Below are positions 10,806 to 19,802 of a stretch of DNA of 64,000 bases, in pieces. The translations under genes and the position numbers were made by a program. The notes under the pieces were generated by a model. The model was not told the DNA's origin. It did not search any database and saw nothing but the letters and a program-made list of their open reading frames with translations. This DNA is from Echinicola jeungdonensis (GTDB taxonomy: Bacteria > Bacteroidota > Bacteroidia > Cytophagales > Cyclobacteriaceae). The DNA is taken from the NCBI RefSeq assembly GCF_030409905.1, contig NZ_JAUFQT010000002.1:1-64000 (forward strand). The letters are read 5' to 3'. The stretch's first letter is position 1, and each line of letters begins with the position of its first letter.

Positions 10806-11609
10806 ATGAAAAAGCTGTTTTATTTAGTCATTATTGTAGCCTTGGTGTGTCCTGCTGCAATAGCACAAGAGGAGCCCCACCCCAAATATTTGGTCATAGA
10901 ATTTATCAAAGTAGATTCTGATAATATGGTTGACTTTTCAGAGGCAAAAGGATTTTTGGAGGGCATTTATAAGGAAGCTGTAAAGCAAGGAGAAATTGAG
11001 GGTTGGGATTTGTGGACTTTGCAATCTGGGCCCGAAAGGGGAGAATTTCAGTATGTAACCATTACTTACTATGATGACCCTGTAAAAATGATGAACGGTA
11101 TGACGGATGATAACCTTCAAGCTTATGCTGAAAGGGCTCATTCAACTGATATGTCTGAACAACAATTGGAATTGGCGGTAGACAAAAGTGTCAACAACCG
11201 GGACTTGGCATTAAGGGCATATATGGTAGAAATCGCCCATACAAAAGATGATTTTGAAATGAAACCCGGGGTCTTGGCTTCTTTTGACCTGATGAAAGCT
11301 GCGGAAGGGCGTTTCAATGAATATGAGCAAATGGAAAAACAACTTTACCTTCCCTTTCACCAGAAAAAAATAGAAGCGGATATGATGGGAAGTTGGAGAC
11401 TGCTAAGGACGGCTGTACCGATGGGAAGCGAAGCCGAATATACCCATATGACCCTCAATTTTTATGATAATTATATGCAGTTTTTTAATGCACAGGAATA
11501 TGAGGATTTGGAAGCAAGTGAGGAAAGACAAATGGCAATGGAGGAAGGATTGAAATCCAGGGAGCAGAAATGGGTTTATCTTGCAACCCTTTTGAAATCA
11601 GTAAGGTAG
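10806..11609 (+). CDS. Exported protein of unknown function
   Basis: A 267-residue protein starting MKKLFYLVIIVALVCPAAIAQ, a clean signal peptide with cleavage expected after AIA. The start at 10806 is preferred to a TTG twelve codons upstream because it places the signal peptide at the N-terminus. The mature part is acidic and helix-rich with several short blocks around aromatic residues (YVTITYYDDPVKMM, HMTLNFYDNYMQFF). The two blocks resemble each other, so the protein may contain a duplicated ferredoxin-like (dimeric alpha/beta barrel) unit; this is only an impression. I do not recognise the family. It stands alone and is followed by a strong terminator. Confidence 0.6.
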   Translation: MKKLFYLVIIVALVCPAAIAQEEPHPKYLVIEFIKVDSDNMVDFSEAKGFLEGIYKEAVKQGEIEGWDLWTLQSGPERGEFQYVTITYYDDPVKMMNGMTDDNLQAYAERAHSTDMSEQQLELAVDKSVNNRDLALRAYMVEIAHTKDDFEMKPGVLASFDLMKAAEGRFNEYEQMEKQLYLPFHQKKIEADMMGSWRLLRTAVPMGSEAEYTHMTLNFYDNYMQFFNAQEYEDLEASEERQMAMEEGLKSREQKWVYLATLLKSVR

Positions 11610-11706
11610 CTTGTGAATAAGGGTAGTTGGTTATGGTTTGTAATTGCATTTTGCTGCTGATATTTTCAGTTATTTTGTAGCTGGAAGCAAATCAGCGCGA
11701 AGGATC

Positions 11707-11751
11707 AAAAATAAGGAACCATGAATTCATAATTCATGGTTCCTTATTTTT
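11707..11751. terminator. Very long perfect-hairpin terminator between convergent genes
   Basis: A 21-bp perfect stem (left arm 11707-11727, right arm 11731-11751) closes a three-base loop. Its outer ends are A5 and T5, so it can terminate transcription in both directions between the exported-protein gene (+) and the SatD-like gene (-). Confidence 0.85.
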
Positions 11752-11827
11752 GATAAAACATATTTTTTCCGCCGGGTAAAATAGAACGTACAAAGACAGT
11801 AATAAAAGGCAAGATTTCTATTAGCTT

Positions 11828-12445
11828 TTAGGATACCAGAATGGATGCTGTCTTTTGTCTAAAATATTTTTCCAGATCAAAAATCAACCCTGCTTCTGCT
11901 CTGCTATATCGTTGACTTACTGCGGCTTGCTTGATTCCCAGGCGTCTTGCAATTTGTTCCTGTAATAAGTCCCTTTCCCAACAAAGCATATTTACCAGTT
12001 CTGCTGAGCTTACGGACCACTTGTCCATGATCAACAGGGCCAACCTAAATATTAGATTCATGGTTTCGTCCCAGTCTTGAAAATCACTTTGAATGCCCAG
12101 GTTTATTTTATGCTTTTTTAAAGCTATTCTTATAGATTCAGCATAATCTTCAGCGGTAAGTTGGCCCGGGGTAATATCTATAATTTCAGATTTTTTCTCA
12201 CCAATTCCAATGGCCAATCTTACATCCATATTTTTTTTCTTTTTTATGGAAGATTTGATCTGAATTACCCTCAAGAAAGCTTCTTCGGGATTTTGAATTT
12301 CCAATCGAAAACCAACTTCCTTACTGATTTTCCACTGATCGGGCGGGGTAATAATTACCCCCAGCTGTTCCTTGAGAAAGGAAAACCAATGGTTCCGGGT
12401 AGTATTTACAGGACCGACAACCTCGCCTAAAATTATCGCTACCAT
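11828..12445 (-). CDS. SatD-like protein with C-terminal helix-turn-helix
   Basis: A 205-residue protein beginning MVAIILGEVVGP, which resembles the start of the SatD family, small proteins found with a membrane partner in several phyla and of uncertain function. The C-terminal part has a helix-turn-helix-like segment, LQEQIARRLGIKQAAVSQ, so DNA binding is plausible. No membrane segment is visible. The usual SatE-like membrane partner is not adjacent. The gene on the same strand upstream encodes a patatin; 68 bp separate them, so co-transcription is possible but not shown. The family assignment rests on overall pattern only. Confidence 0.55.
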   Translation of the reverse strand: MVAIILGEVVGPVNTTRNHWFSFLKEQLGVIITPPDQWKISKEVGFRLEIQNPEEAFLRVIQIKSSIKKKKNMDVRLAIGIGEKKSEIIDITPGQLTAEDYAESIRIALKKHKINLGIQSDFQDWDETMNLIFRLALLIMDKWSVSSAELVNMLCWERDLLQEQIARRLGIKQAAVSQRYSRAEAGLIFDLEKYFRQKTASILVS

Positions 12446-12513
12446 AATATTATTAAACGAAAAAAAGCATAGGATTGATTGCTTTATCTAAGCGAGACCT
12501 TTGGTTACCCGAT

Positions 12514-13542
12514 TTATAATTCCCCTTTATTCATTAGCAAATTGGTTACAATATCATCGATTTGTTTTTCATTTTCCGATACATAATTCAATCCAGCTTC
12601 TTTTAAAGCATTCATATTTTTCCTAGTAGCCTCATCCATTTTTGGGGATGCATGTAATAGTTTGGGCTCCAGGCGAACATATCCTTCTTTATTATTTCCA
12701 GCATCAAAAAGCCATTTTAACTGGTGGGAAACTGTTTCTGAATTTCCGGACATCATTATACTGATTAGGGGTTTGATCCATTGGGCCAAACCAAAATTTT
12801 TGGCTTGGGAATAACTATAGGTTTCATTTTCAGAACCAGTTCCTAGAGATAAAAGGTACATGTCCTTAGAAGTGGGCTTTTTTACATTTTTAAAATCCAA
12901 TTTTCGAGTTTCTGCATAGGCACACATAGCCGGATTATTGGCAAATACCCCTCCGTCTATTAAAGGGTAGTTGACCCCAATGGCTGACTTGATCATCGCC
13001 ACCTGAAAATAAGTGGGGGCTGCCGAAGTAGCCTGGGCCACCTCTTTAACCAAAAAGTCCTCGGAAGGAGAGAGGTTGGCATTGTGTTGGGTGAAAAATT
13101 TGGCTTTCCTGTTGTTGATTTCATAAGAAGTGATCAAACAGGGTTTTATCAATTGGCTTAACTTAATTTCTCCAAATTGTTTTTGAAGGGCTTTCCTTAA
13201 TGCCTTGTTGGGGAATTTTTCATCCAATATTCCCCAAAGTCCCCTTACCTCGTGCCAAAAGGATTTATGGAAAATAGCTTTTCCATGTTTGTGATATAAA
13301 TTGACCACTTCCTGAACCTTGAATTTAGGTTTTTGTGGATCTTCATCGGAGGGTGTTAATAGTCCACAGCTTAGTATTCCACCGGTACTGGTCCCAGCCA
13401 CAAAGTCCAAATAATCCACTAATCTGGCCTGATCATCTCCCTTTCTTTGTTGGATTTTTTCTTCAATAACCTGAAGGATAGTGCCAGGAATAATGCCTTT
13501 TATTCCTCCACCGTCGATGGATAAAATGTTGATTTTTTTCAT
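12514..13542 (-). CDS. Patatin-like phospholipase
   Basis: A 342-residue lipid acyl hydrolase of the patatin family. The oxyanion-hole motif DGGGIKG is at residues 10-16, the nucleophile elbow GTSTGG has Ser at about residue 52, and the catalytic Asp is in LIDGGVFANNP near residue 200. There is no signal peptide or membrane segment, so it probably acts in the cytoplasm or at the inner membrane. Such enzymes hydrolyse phospholipids or neutral acyl esters. Some serve as phage-defence effectors, but no cyclic-nucleotide synthase or sensor gene is nearby, so a plain lipid-turnover role is more likely. It is followed on the same strand by the SatD-like gene. Confidence 0.88.
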   Translation of the reverse strand: MKKINILSIDGGGIKGIIPGTILQVIEEKIQQRKGDDQARLVDYLDFVAGTSTGGILSCGLLTPSDEDPQKPKFKVQEVVNLYHKHGKAIFHKSFWHEVRGLWGILDEKFPNKALRKALQKQFGEIKLSQLIKPCLITSYEINNRKAKFFTQHNANLSPSEDFLVKEVAQATSAAPTYFQVAMIKSAIGVNYPLIDGGVFANNPAMCAYAETRKLDFKNVKKPTSKDMYLLSLGTGSENETYSYSQAKNFGLAQWIKPLISIMMSGNSETVSHQLKWLFDAGNNKEGYVRLEPKLLHASPKMDEATRKNMNALKEAGLNYVSENEKQIDDIVTNLLMNKGEL

Positions 13543-13595
13543 AATGATTGGGGTAAAAAGTTTGAATAATAAAGATTAAAGTAAAGTTTTAATGT

Positions 13596-14084
13596 TTAAA
13601 TGGCTTGAGGGCTTTTTCTGATGAAAATAGAAATAAGGGCAGCAGTTATACAACCCACGATAAAAGCAAAAAAGGTTGTTTGAAGGATGTAATTCCCAAG
13701 GGAGAAATAACTTTCTGCTTCTTGCTGGCTCATTATTTTTCTACTTACTGCGTGGTTTATGGCATTTTCAAAATAATGTGGGGTGACAATTTTATGGCTG
13801 ATCAACTGGGACAGGGGGCTAAGAATGGCTATAATCGCGGATAAGACCAGGCCGGAGAAAAAAGCATTTTTCCAACTAATATACCCTTTATAATAGTGGT
13901 TCCTTTTATCCAAAAGCGCCAAAACATAGAGTAAAATGGCTATAAATGCAAAAAGGTTGGTATAGGTAGAATGGAATCCAATGTATTCATCATGAAGTCC
14001 TACAGCTCTTTCCAGCCCAATCCACAACAAACCTATAAATGTAAATATGATCCCCCATTTGATTTCAATCTCATACTTTTTCAT
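13596..14084 (-). CDS. DUF4199-type small membrane protein
   Basis: A 162-residue integral membrane protein with four predicted segments: about residues 8-30, 42-58, 72-92 and 130-152. The pattern of KWGIIFTFIGLLWIGLER at the start, WKNAFFSGLVLSAIIAIL in the middle and a final helix fits the Bacteroidota family DUF4199, whose function is unknown. It is transcribed in the same direction as the patatin gene 53 bp further on and could share a message with it. The promoter must lie in the 66-bp gap shared with the divergent lipoprotein gene at 14151. Confidence 0.72.
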   Translation of the reverse strand: MKKYEIEIKWGIIFTFIGLLWIGLERAVGLHDEYIGFHSTYTNLFAFIAILLYVLALLDKRNHYYKGYISWKNAFFSGLVLSAIIAILSPLSQLISHKIVTPHYFENAINHAVSRKIMSQQEAESYFSLGNYILQTTFFAFIVGCITAALISIFIRKSPQAI

Positions 14085-14150
14085 AATGAGTGCATTAGAG
14101 GTTTATTCTTACTTACAATTTACATATATTTCTTATCGAAAAAATGGAAA

Positions 14151-14486
14151 ATGATTAAGTACCTTTTAACAATAGGGTTGATGGGGTGCTTTTTTTTCGG
14201 TTCTTGCCAAACATCCAAAAATTTAAGGCAAGGAACCGGATGGGTGCTCGCTAAAACTGCCACTCGTGGATCTCAACAATATTTGATTGTTGTGGATAAT
14301 CAATGGTATTATCCTGAGGAATTGCCCGAAAAATTTAAAATGGATAGTGTTAGGGTACAGGTGAAATACAGGGTGTTGGACAGATTGGATACTGTTTTTA
14401 AGCCAGCTCCCAATGACCTGTTGGAATTTGATTTTACTGCCCGGGCTATAAAAGTGAAAAAAATCAAACTATTGCCCCAAAGGTAA
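14151..14486 (+). CDS. Small lipoprotein of unknown function
   Basis: A 111-residue protein starting MIKYLLTIGLMGCFFFGSC. The lipobox FFGSC gives lipidation at Cys19, so it should sit in the outer or inner membrane facing the periplasm. The mature part has short beta-like strands (VWLAKT-type, YLIVVDNQWYYPEEL, VRVQVKYRVLDRL), perhaps a small beta-barrel or OB-like domain. The start at 14151 places the signal peptide correctly. No family recognised. It is 62 bp upstream of the PhoX-like gene and in the same direction, so they may be co-transcribed. Confidence 0.65.
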   Translation: MIKYLLTIGLMGCFFFGSCQTSKNLRQGTGWVLAKTATRGSQQYLIVVDNQWYYPEELPEKFKMDSVRVQVKYRVLDRLDTVFKPAPNDLLEFDFTARAIKVKKIKLLPQR

Positions 14487-14548
14487 AATCCAAGGTAGAA
14501 CAGATTTTAAAAATAAATAGCACGTAAAGTTGTAAATATAATAGGCCT

Positions 14549-15958
14549 ATGGAGGAGAAATCATTTAATTCACGTCGACAATTTTTGATTAATTCAGGAG
14601 TGGCTACCCTTGGTTTTATGGGCTTAAACCAATTTCTAAACCCTTTGGCCGAGGCTCATGAGATTAATGGCTGTTTAGGATATGGACCTTTGCAAAATGA
14701 TGATAAGGGAATATTGAATTTGCCTAAAGGTTTTGAATATAAAATCATTTCGAAGAAAGGAAAAATCATGGATGATGGCTGGTGGACTCCAGGGAGGCCA
14801 GATGGTATGGGAGCTTTTGAGGGGGATGATGGAAAAGTGATATTGGTTCGGAATCATGAAAACAGTCCAGATGATTTTGAAAATGGTGCATTTGGACCGG
14901 AAAATGAAAACCTTGCCCAAGCTGAACTTGATAAGTTTTATGAAAAAGGAAAGGGAAATTTACCTGCTCTGGGAGGAACAACCACCTTGGTCTACAATGA
15001 AAAAACGGGTGAGGTAGAACAAGAGTTTATGAGCCTTGCAGGAACGGTGAGAAACTGTGCGGGAGGGGTTACTCCCTGGAATTCATGGTTGACTTGTGAG
15101 GAATCAGTTGTGAAGGCAGGTGATTACAGTGGAAATCTGGAAAAAGATCACGGATTTGTCTTTGAGGTACTGGCCAAAAGAGACGGGAAGTTACAAAATG
15201 CGATTCCCATAAAAGAAATGGGAAGGTTTAACCACGAGGCGGTGGCAGTTGATCCCAGAACCGGAATAGTATTTTTGACCGAGGACCGGGGTGATGGCTT
15301 GTTTTACCGCTATATTCCCCATGTTCCAGGGAAATTATACCAAGGAGGGAAACTTCAAGCCCTTTGCCTTTCCTGGGGAAAAGGAAGGGATACCCGGAAT
15401 TGGAAAGGGCAACAAGAGGGTTTTTTTCCAGTTGGAAAACCTCAAAGCATCTATTGGATTGACCTGGAGGATATTGGTTCCCCTCATGATGATTTGAGGT
15501 ACAGGGGGTATGGAAAAGGGGCTGCAAGGTTTGCTCGTGGTGAGGGGATTTGGTTTGGGGAGAACGAGCTGTATTTTGCTTGTACTAATGGAGGAGAAAT
15601 AGGGGCAGGACAGGTTTTTAAGTATATTCCAGGGGAAAATGAAGGAAAAGAGAATGAATATAAAACGCCCGGTTCATTAGAGCTTTTTGCAGAACCCAAT
15701 GATAGGGATTTATTAAAGAATTGTGATAATGTGGCCATTGCACCTTGGGGAGATTTATTGCTTTGCGAGGACCATCCCCACCCATTTGTGGTTGGGATTA
15801 CACCGGAGGGTAGGTTTTATAAACTGGCCGAGAATATTGGGTTTGAATCAGAATTTGCTGGAGGGGTGTTTTCCCCTTCCGGGCAAACATATTTTGTCAA
15901 TATCCAAGATGCAGGCATCACCCTGGCAATAACAGGACCCTGGAGGAATTTGAGATGA
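14549..15958 (+). CDS. PhoX-like / DUF839 phosphatase-fold protein with Tat signal
   Basis: A 469-residue protein of the PhoX (DUF839) beta-propeller family, which includes calcium- and iron-dependent alkaline phosphatases. A twin-arginine signal is visible at residues 8-12 (SRRQFL), followed by a hydrophobic stretch, so export is folded via Tat. Family hallmarks include VRNHENSPDD, NCAGGVTPWNSWLTCEES (the cysteine pair region), RFNHEAVAVDPRTGIVFLTED, and the metal-site segments near EDHPHPFVVG. Phosphatase activity is inferred from the family; many DUF839 members have not been tested. The length agrees with the family. Confidence 0.85.
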   Translation: MEEKSFNSRRQFLINSGVATLGFMGLNQFLNPLAEAHEINGCLGYGPLQNDDKGILNLPKGFEYKIISKKGKIMDDGWWTPGRPDGMGAFEGDDGKVILVRNHENSPDDFENGAFGPENENLAQAELDKFYEKGKGNLPALGGTTTLVYNEKTGEVEQEFMSLAGTVRNCAGGVTPWNSWLTCEESVVKAGDYSGNLEKDHGFVFEVLAKRDGKLQNAIPIKEMGRFNHEAVAVDPRTGIVFLTEDRGDGLFYRYIPHVPGKLYQGGKLQALCLSWGKGRDTRNWKGQQEGFFPVGKPQSIYWIDLEDIGSPHDDLRYRGYGKGAARFARGEGIWFGENELYFACTNGGEIGAGQVFKYIPGENEGKENEYKTPGSLELFAEPNDRDLLKNCDNVAIAPWGDLLLCEDHPHPFVVGITPEGRFYKLAENIGFESEFAGGVFSPSGQTYFVNIQDAGITLAITGPWRNLR

Positions 15959-16362
15959 GGTTTTGGTGAGAATTTAAAAAAAAGGGTCCATCAATTCCCC
16001 TAATTATCACTAATTATTCTTGAGTGAACTGATTGGATTAATTTTATTTTACGCTGAATACTAAAATGAATATCTGCTTTTCCAGAAGGAATTTAGGAAG
16101 TAGGAAATCATTTAAATTAATTCCAGGTAACCCATTTTGATCCATGGAATGGATACCTTTGGAAAAGGGAGTTTATGATCTGCGGTGAAAAATTCAAATT
16201 TGATGCTTTTTTTGGAATTACAAATGCTGGGCTTTCAAATTCCTCAATGCAAATGAGGAATTTTTGGGTTGCTTTCAGCATCCGGCCTTAAGCTTTTGGC
16301 AAAAGAAATAAACCATTTTTCCATCATGAAGATTTTCAATCCAGCTTTCAATATGGAGAAGT
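15959..16362. other. Intergenic region between convergent genes, nothing recognised
   Basis: A 404-bp stretch between the PhoX-like gene (+) and the thioesterase gene (-). I find no good ORF, no tRNA, and no strong terminator hairpin. Its length without obvious content may mean a decayed gene, but no protein similarity can be read from it. Confidence 0.3.
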
Positions 16363-16752
16363 TTAATGATCAATAGGGGTGGGCTTTTTATTTTCATCAA
16401 TTGCTACCAGGGTGAAAGTGCCGCTAATGGCTTTTTCTCTACCCTCCTCATACATTTTTTCAATAAATATGTCCACTTGGACTTTTAAACTGGTCCGGCC
16501 AATATGGATGATATGCCCCACCAATTCGATAATGGTTCCTGCGGGAATGGGGACGGTAAAATCAATTTTATCACTTCGTACGGTAACCATTTTTTGTCTG
16601 CTGAACCGGGTGGCTGCGATAAAGGCAACCTCATCCATCAGGTGCATAGCCGTGCCACCAAACAAAGTATCATAATGGTTGATGGTATTGGGGAAAACAG
16701 CTTTAAATATTCGGGTTTCTGCGTTTTTAATTTTTTGGTCTAAATCGGTCAT
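16363..16752 (-). CDS. Acyl-CoA thioesterase, YciA/BACH-type hotdog
   Basis: A 129-residue hotdog-fold thioesterase. The family motif NHYDTLFGGTAMHLMDEVAF has the Asn/Asp/Glu arrangement of acyl-CoA hydrolases of the YciA/cytosolic BACH type. VRSDKIDFTVPIPAGTIIELVG is the following core strand region. It is expected to hydrolyse medium- and long-chain acyl-CoA in the cytoplasm. The start codon overlaps the stop of the upstream PAS gene (ATGA at 16749-16752), so the two are very likely translationally coupled. That suggests the PAS protein and the thioesterase respond to a common signal. Confidence 0.85.
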   Translation of the reverse strand: MTDLDQKIKNAETRIFKAVFPNTINHYDTLFGGTAMHLMDEVAFIAATRFSRQKMVTVRSDKIDFTVPIPAGTIIELVGHIIHIGRTSLKVQVDIFIEKMYEEGREKAISGTFTLVAIDENKKPTPIDH

Positions 16753-17240
16753 ATTTCGTTTTCAAGTGCCAGAAAATGGGTGATTTTCCCTTTTGGATCT
16801 TCCAATGGAATGATAGTGATTTCGCAAAGGTAAGGTTCTCCATTCTTTTTATAATTAATCAATTGGGAAGAAAATGGTTTTCCTTCATTGATTTTTTTTC
16901 TTATTTGGGTTTTTGCTTTATAAGAAGAATCCTTTCCCTGTAAAAAAGAAGGGTTTTTACCAATTGCTTCAAAGACATGATAATCCGTCATTTTTTCAAA
17001 GCCTGGACTTGCCCAAAGGATGGTTTCCTGCCTATCGGTAAGTACTAAAGCATCAAACCTTTGATTTAGGAAATTCAAATCTGTTGACCAACTGAATGAT
17101 TTTTTGAAAAAACTTAAAGTGTGAGATAGGGATTCAAGACTTTGGTTTGCAATGCTTGGGTATAATTGGCAGGCAATGATGTCCCAACAGTGAAGAGGAA
17201 CGGAGGAGGCTTTTTTGGATGGCTTTGAAAAAATTGTCAT
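16749..17240 (-). CDS. PAS-domain protein resembling a LOV domain without the photoactive cysteine
   Basis: A 163-residue single-domain sensor. From about residue 58 the sequence follows the LOV subgroup of PAS domains: ASPGFEKMTDY, then GKNPSFLQGKDSS at 94-106, FSSQLINYKKNGEPYLCEI, and a final ITHFLALENEI strand. In photoactive LOV domains the motif is GRNCRFLQG. Here the cysteine position is Pro97 and the following Arg is Ser98. The second flavin Asn is replaced by Cys and the terminal Gln by Glu. Flavin binding is therefore doubtful. There is no output domain. The gene overlaps the thioesterase gene by four bases and seems to form an operon with it. Confidence 0.75.
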   Translation of the reverse strand: MTIFSKPSKKASSVPLHCWDIIACQLYPSIANQSLESLSHTLSFFKKSFSWSTDLNFLNQRFDALVLTDRQETILWASPGFEKMTDYHVFEAIGKNPSFLQGKDSSYKAKTQIRKKINEGKPFSSQLINYKKNGEPYLCEITIIPLEDPKGKITHFLALENEI

Positions 17241-17256
17241 TGCAAATAGAAATTAT

Positions 17257-17283
17257 ACCGGGCAAGTAATTAACCTGCCCGGT
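17257..17283 (-). terminator. Probable metE terminator hairpin
   Basis: ACCGGGCA (17257-17264) pairs with TGCCCGGT (17276-17283) just past the metE stop on the minus strand. Only a weak T-rich stretch follows, so termination may be partial. Confidence 0.5.
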
Positions 17284-17294
17284 GGGGTAATTGT

Positions 17295-19619
17295 TTAATT
17301 TTCGATACCAGCAACTGTGGTTTTTCTAAGTGCTTTAGCAGCTTGTACCATGCGCTCCAAAGCTGGCTCAGTTTCTTTCCATCCTCTGGTTTTAAGGCCA
17401 CAGTCAGGGTTGACCCAAAGCTGTTCCTCCGGTAATACGGATTTAGCTTTTTCTAGCAATTCAACCATTTCCTCTTTGGAAGGTATCCTTGGAGAGTGGA
17501 TGTCATAAACCCCTGGACCAATTTCATTGGGGTATTGGAACTCAGCAAAAGCATCTAATAACTCCATTTGAGACCTGGAACATTCGATGGTAATGACATC
17601 AGCATCCATGCCAGCAATATGTTTGATGATATCATTAAACTCTGAATAGCACATGTGTGTATGGATTTGGGTTTTGTCCTCCACCACTGATGCAGAGATT
17701 CGGAAACATTCTACAGCCCAGTCCAGATAGGCTTCCCAGTCGGACTGCCTTAAGGGCAAACCTTCCCTTAGGGCAGGTTCATCAATTTGGATGATCTTGA
17801 TGCCTTCTTTTTCCAAATCAGCCACCTCTTCTCTGATAGCCAGGGCAATTTGCTGACAAGTGGTTGATCTGGGCTGGTCATTTCGGACAAAGGACCATTG
17901 CAAAATGGTTACCGGCCCTGTGAGCATTCCTTTTACATTTTTTTCTGTCAGGGATTGGGCAAAAGAAGTCCAACCAACGGTCATAGGCTCAGGACGGGAA
18001 ACGTCTCCATAAATAATGGGAGGTTTAACGCAGCGGGAACCATAACTTTGGACCCAGCCATTTTGGGTGAAGACAAAGCCTTCCAATTGCTCCCCGAAAT
18101 ATTCAACCATATCATTTCTTTCAAACTCCCCATGAACCAAAACATCCAATCCAATTCCTTCCTGCCAACGTATTGCCATTTCGGTTTCACTTTTGATCAG
18201 CTCATCATATTGATTTTGAGTCAATTTCCCCTTTTTCTTTAGAGCTCGCCATTGCCTTACCTCCTTGGTTTGAGGAAAGGAACCAATGGTTGTGGTTGGG
18301 AAAAGTGGAAGGTTCAGGTTTGGGGTTTGAAGTTTTCTCCTTTCTCCAAAAGGCTTATTCCTCGTGCTATGGCCTGGTGTAAGGCTGCTTACAGCCTGTC
18401 CCACCTCTTGTTTATGGATGATGGAAGAGGTTTTTTTAGATTGGATAGCTTTTTGATTTTCCTCCAATAATTGTTGGTTTTCCGGCAAACCGGAATCCAA
18501 AGCTAGTTGCTTCAAGCTTGCAATTTCACCGACTTTTTGCTTGGCAAAAGCCAACCATTGTTGGATCTCAGCCGTCAACCCTGAGCCAGATTTTTCCTCC
18601 TCCAAGTCACAGGGTGAATGAAGCAAAGAGCAACTGGAAGCTATCAATAGGCGGTTTTCACTTTTCTTGCCTTTGGCCAATTCAAGTAATTCCAAAGAAG
18701 CTTTGAAATCATTTTTCCAGATATTCCTTCCATCTACCAATCCTAAAGAAAGGCTTAGGTTTTGCGGAAGTTTATCCAATGTCTTTTCAAGTTGTTTTGG
18801 AGCCCGGACCAAATCCAAATGCAGGCCACAAACTGGCAATTCACAAGCCAGGTCCAAATTTTCATCCAGGCCGCCAAAATAAGTGGTCAAAAGGATTTTA
18901 AGGTTCGGACAAGCTTTGCGGATGGTTTTGTATGTATATTCAAAAGCTTCCTTTTCTTCCTGATCCAGATCCATGGCAAGAAAAGGTTCATCCAATTGTA
19001 CCCAGGTAGCGTTTGATTCCTCCAGTTTTTTGAGGATGTCCAAATAAACAGGGACAAGGTTTTTGATCAGCTCAATTCGCTTAAAACCTTTTTCCTTTTC
19101 TTTACCCAATAGGAGGTAGGAGACCGGTCCAAGGATGACAGGTTTGGTGATGATACCCTGTCTTTTTGCCTCTTTGAACTCATCCAGGATTTTTGTGGAG
19201 AAGAGTTTAAAGGGCTGATTCTTTTTAAATTCAGGAACGATATAATGGTAATTGGTATCGAACCATTTGGTCATTTCCATGGCAATGATATCAAGGCCAT
19301 TTTTCTGATAGCCCCGGGCCATGGCAAAATAAAGGTCCAGTTCAGGTTTTTTCTGGTCAGTTACAATCTCATGGTATCTTTCAGGAATAGCACCAACGGT
19401 AAAGGACATGTCCAAAACCTGATCGTAGAAGGAAAAATCATTGGAAGGGATCAGGTCAATGCCTGCTTCCTGTTGGATTTTCCAATTTTCTTCCCGGATG
19501 TTTGCACCGGTTTCCTGGAGTTCACGAAGGGTTGATTTTCCGGCCCAGTAAGCTTCACTGGCCTTTTTGAGTTGTCTTTTGCTACCAATCCGCGGGTAGC
19601 CAAGATTGTGCGTTAGCAT
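17295..19619 (-). CDS. metE: Cobalamin-independent methionine synthase
   Basis: A 774-residue 5-methyltetrahydropteroyltriglutamate-homocysteine methyltransferase, which makes methionine without vitamin B12. The N-terminal half starts MLTHNLGYPRIGSKRQLKKA, typical of MetE. The C-terminal catalytic half has FPTTTIGSFPQTKEVRQWR and the zinc ligands in HTHMCYSEF (His and Cys), ECSRSQMELL and PDCGLKTRGW (second Cys). The length is normal. A cobalamin riboswitch lies at 19803-19977 on the same strand in the 5' leader, about 184 bases before the start. MetE should therefore be switched off when B12 is available, which implies a B12-dependent alternative (MetH) elsewhere in the genome. Confidence 0.97.
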   Translation of the reverse strand: MLTHNLGYPRIGSKRQLKKASEAYWAGKSTLRELQETGANIREENWKIQQEAGIDLIPSNDFSFYDQVLDMSFTVGAIPERYHEIVTDQKKPELDLYFAMARGYQKNGLDIIAMEMTKWFDTNYHYIVPEFKKNQPFKLFSTKILDEFKEAKRQGIITKPVILGPVSYLLLGKEKEKGFKRIELIKNLVPVYLDILKKLEESNATWVQLDEPFLAMDLDQEEKEAFEYTYKTIRKACPNLKILLTTYFGGLDENLDLACELPVCGLHLDLVRAPKQLEKTLDKLPQNLSLSLGLVDGRNIWKNDFKASLELLELAKGKKSENRLLIASSCSLLHSPCDLEEEKSGSGLTAEIQQWLAFAKQKVGEIASLKQLALDSGLPENQQLLEENQKAIQSKKTSSIIHKQEVGQAVSSLTPGHSTRNKPFGERRKLQTPNLNLPLFPTTTIGSFPQTKEVRQWRALKKKGKLTQNQYDELIKSETEMAIRWQEGIGLDVLVHGEFERNDMVEYFGEQLEGFVFTQNGWVQSYGSRCVKPPIIYGDVSRPEPMTVGWTSFAQSLTEKNVKGMLTGPVTILQWSFVRNDQPRSTTCQQIALAIREEVADLEKEGIKIIQIDEPALREGLPLRQSDWEAYLDWAVECFRISASVVEDKTQIHTHMCYSEFNDIIKHIAGMDADVITIECSRSQMELLDAFAEFQYPNEIGPGVYDIHSPRIPSKEEMVELLEKAKSVLPEEQLWVNPDCGLKTRGWKETEPALERMVQAAKALRKTTVAGIEN

Positions 19620-19802
19620 AATTTTAAACTTTTAACGTGATAAATAGGTCAAAAGCCTTTAGCTAAACTTCACAATGCCCTGCGGATAAGAAGTGGAGGT
19701 GAAAAACAGGATATACTTTTTCCTTAGGCACACGAGTCCCATAATTTTTTGGAAAAAGCATCCTACTTGACAGGGCTTCAAATCGCGAAAGCATTGTCAT
19801 TT

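Noticed and set aside
12514..13542. Patatin as a CBASS-type phage-defence effector
   Set aside because: No nucleotidyltransferase, ubiquitin-like or peptidase partner genes are adjacent; the neighbours are a SatD-like and a DUF4199 gene.
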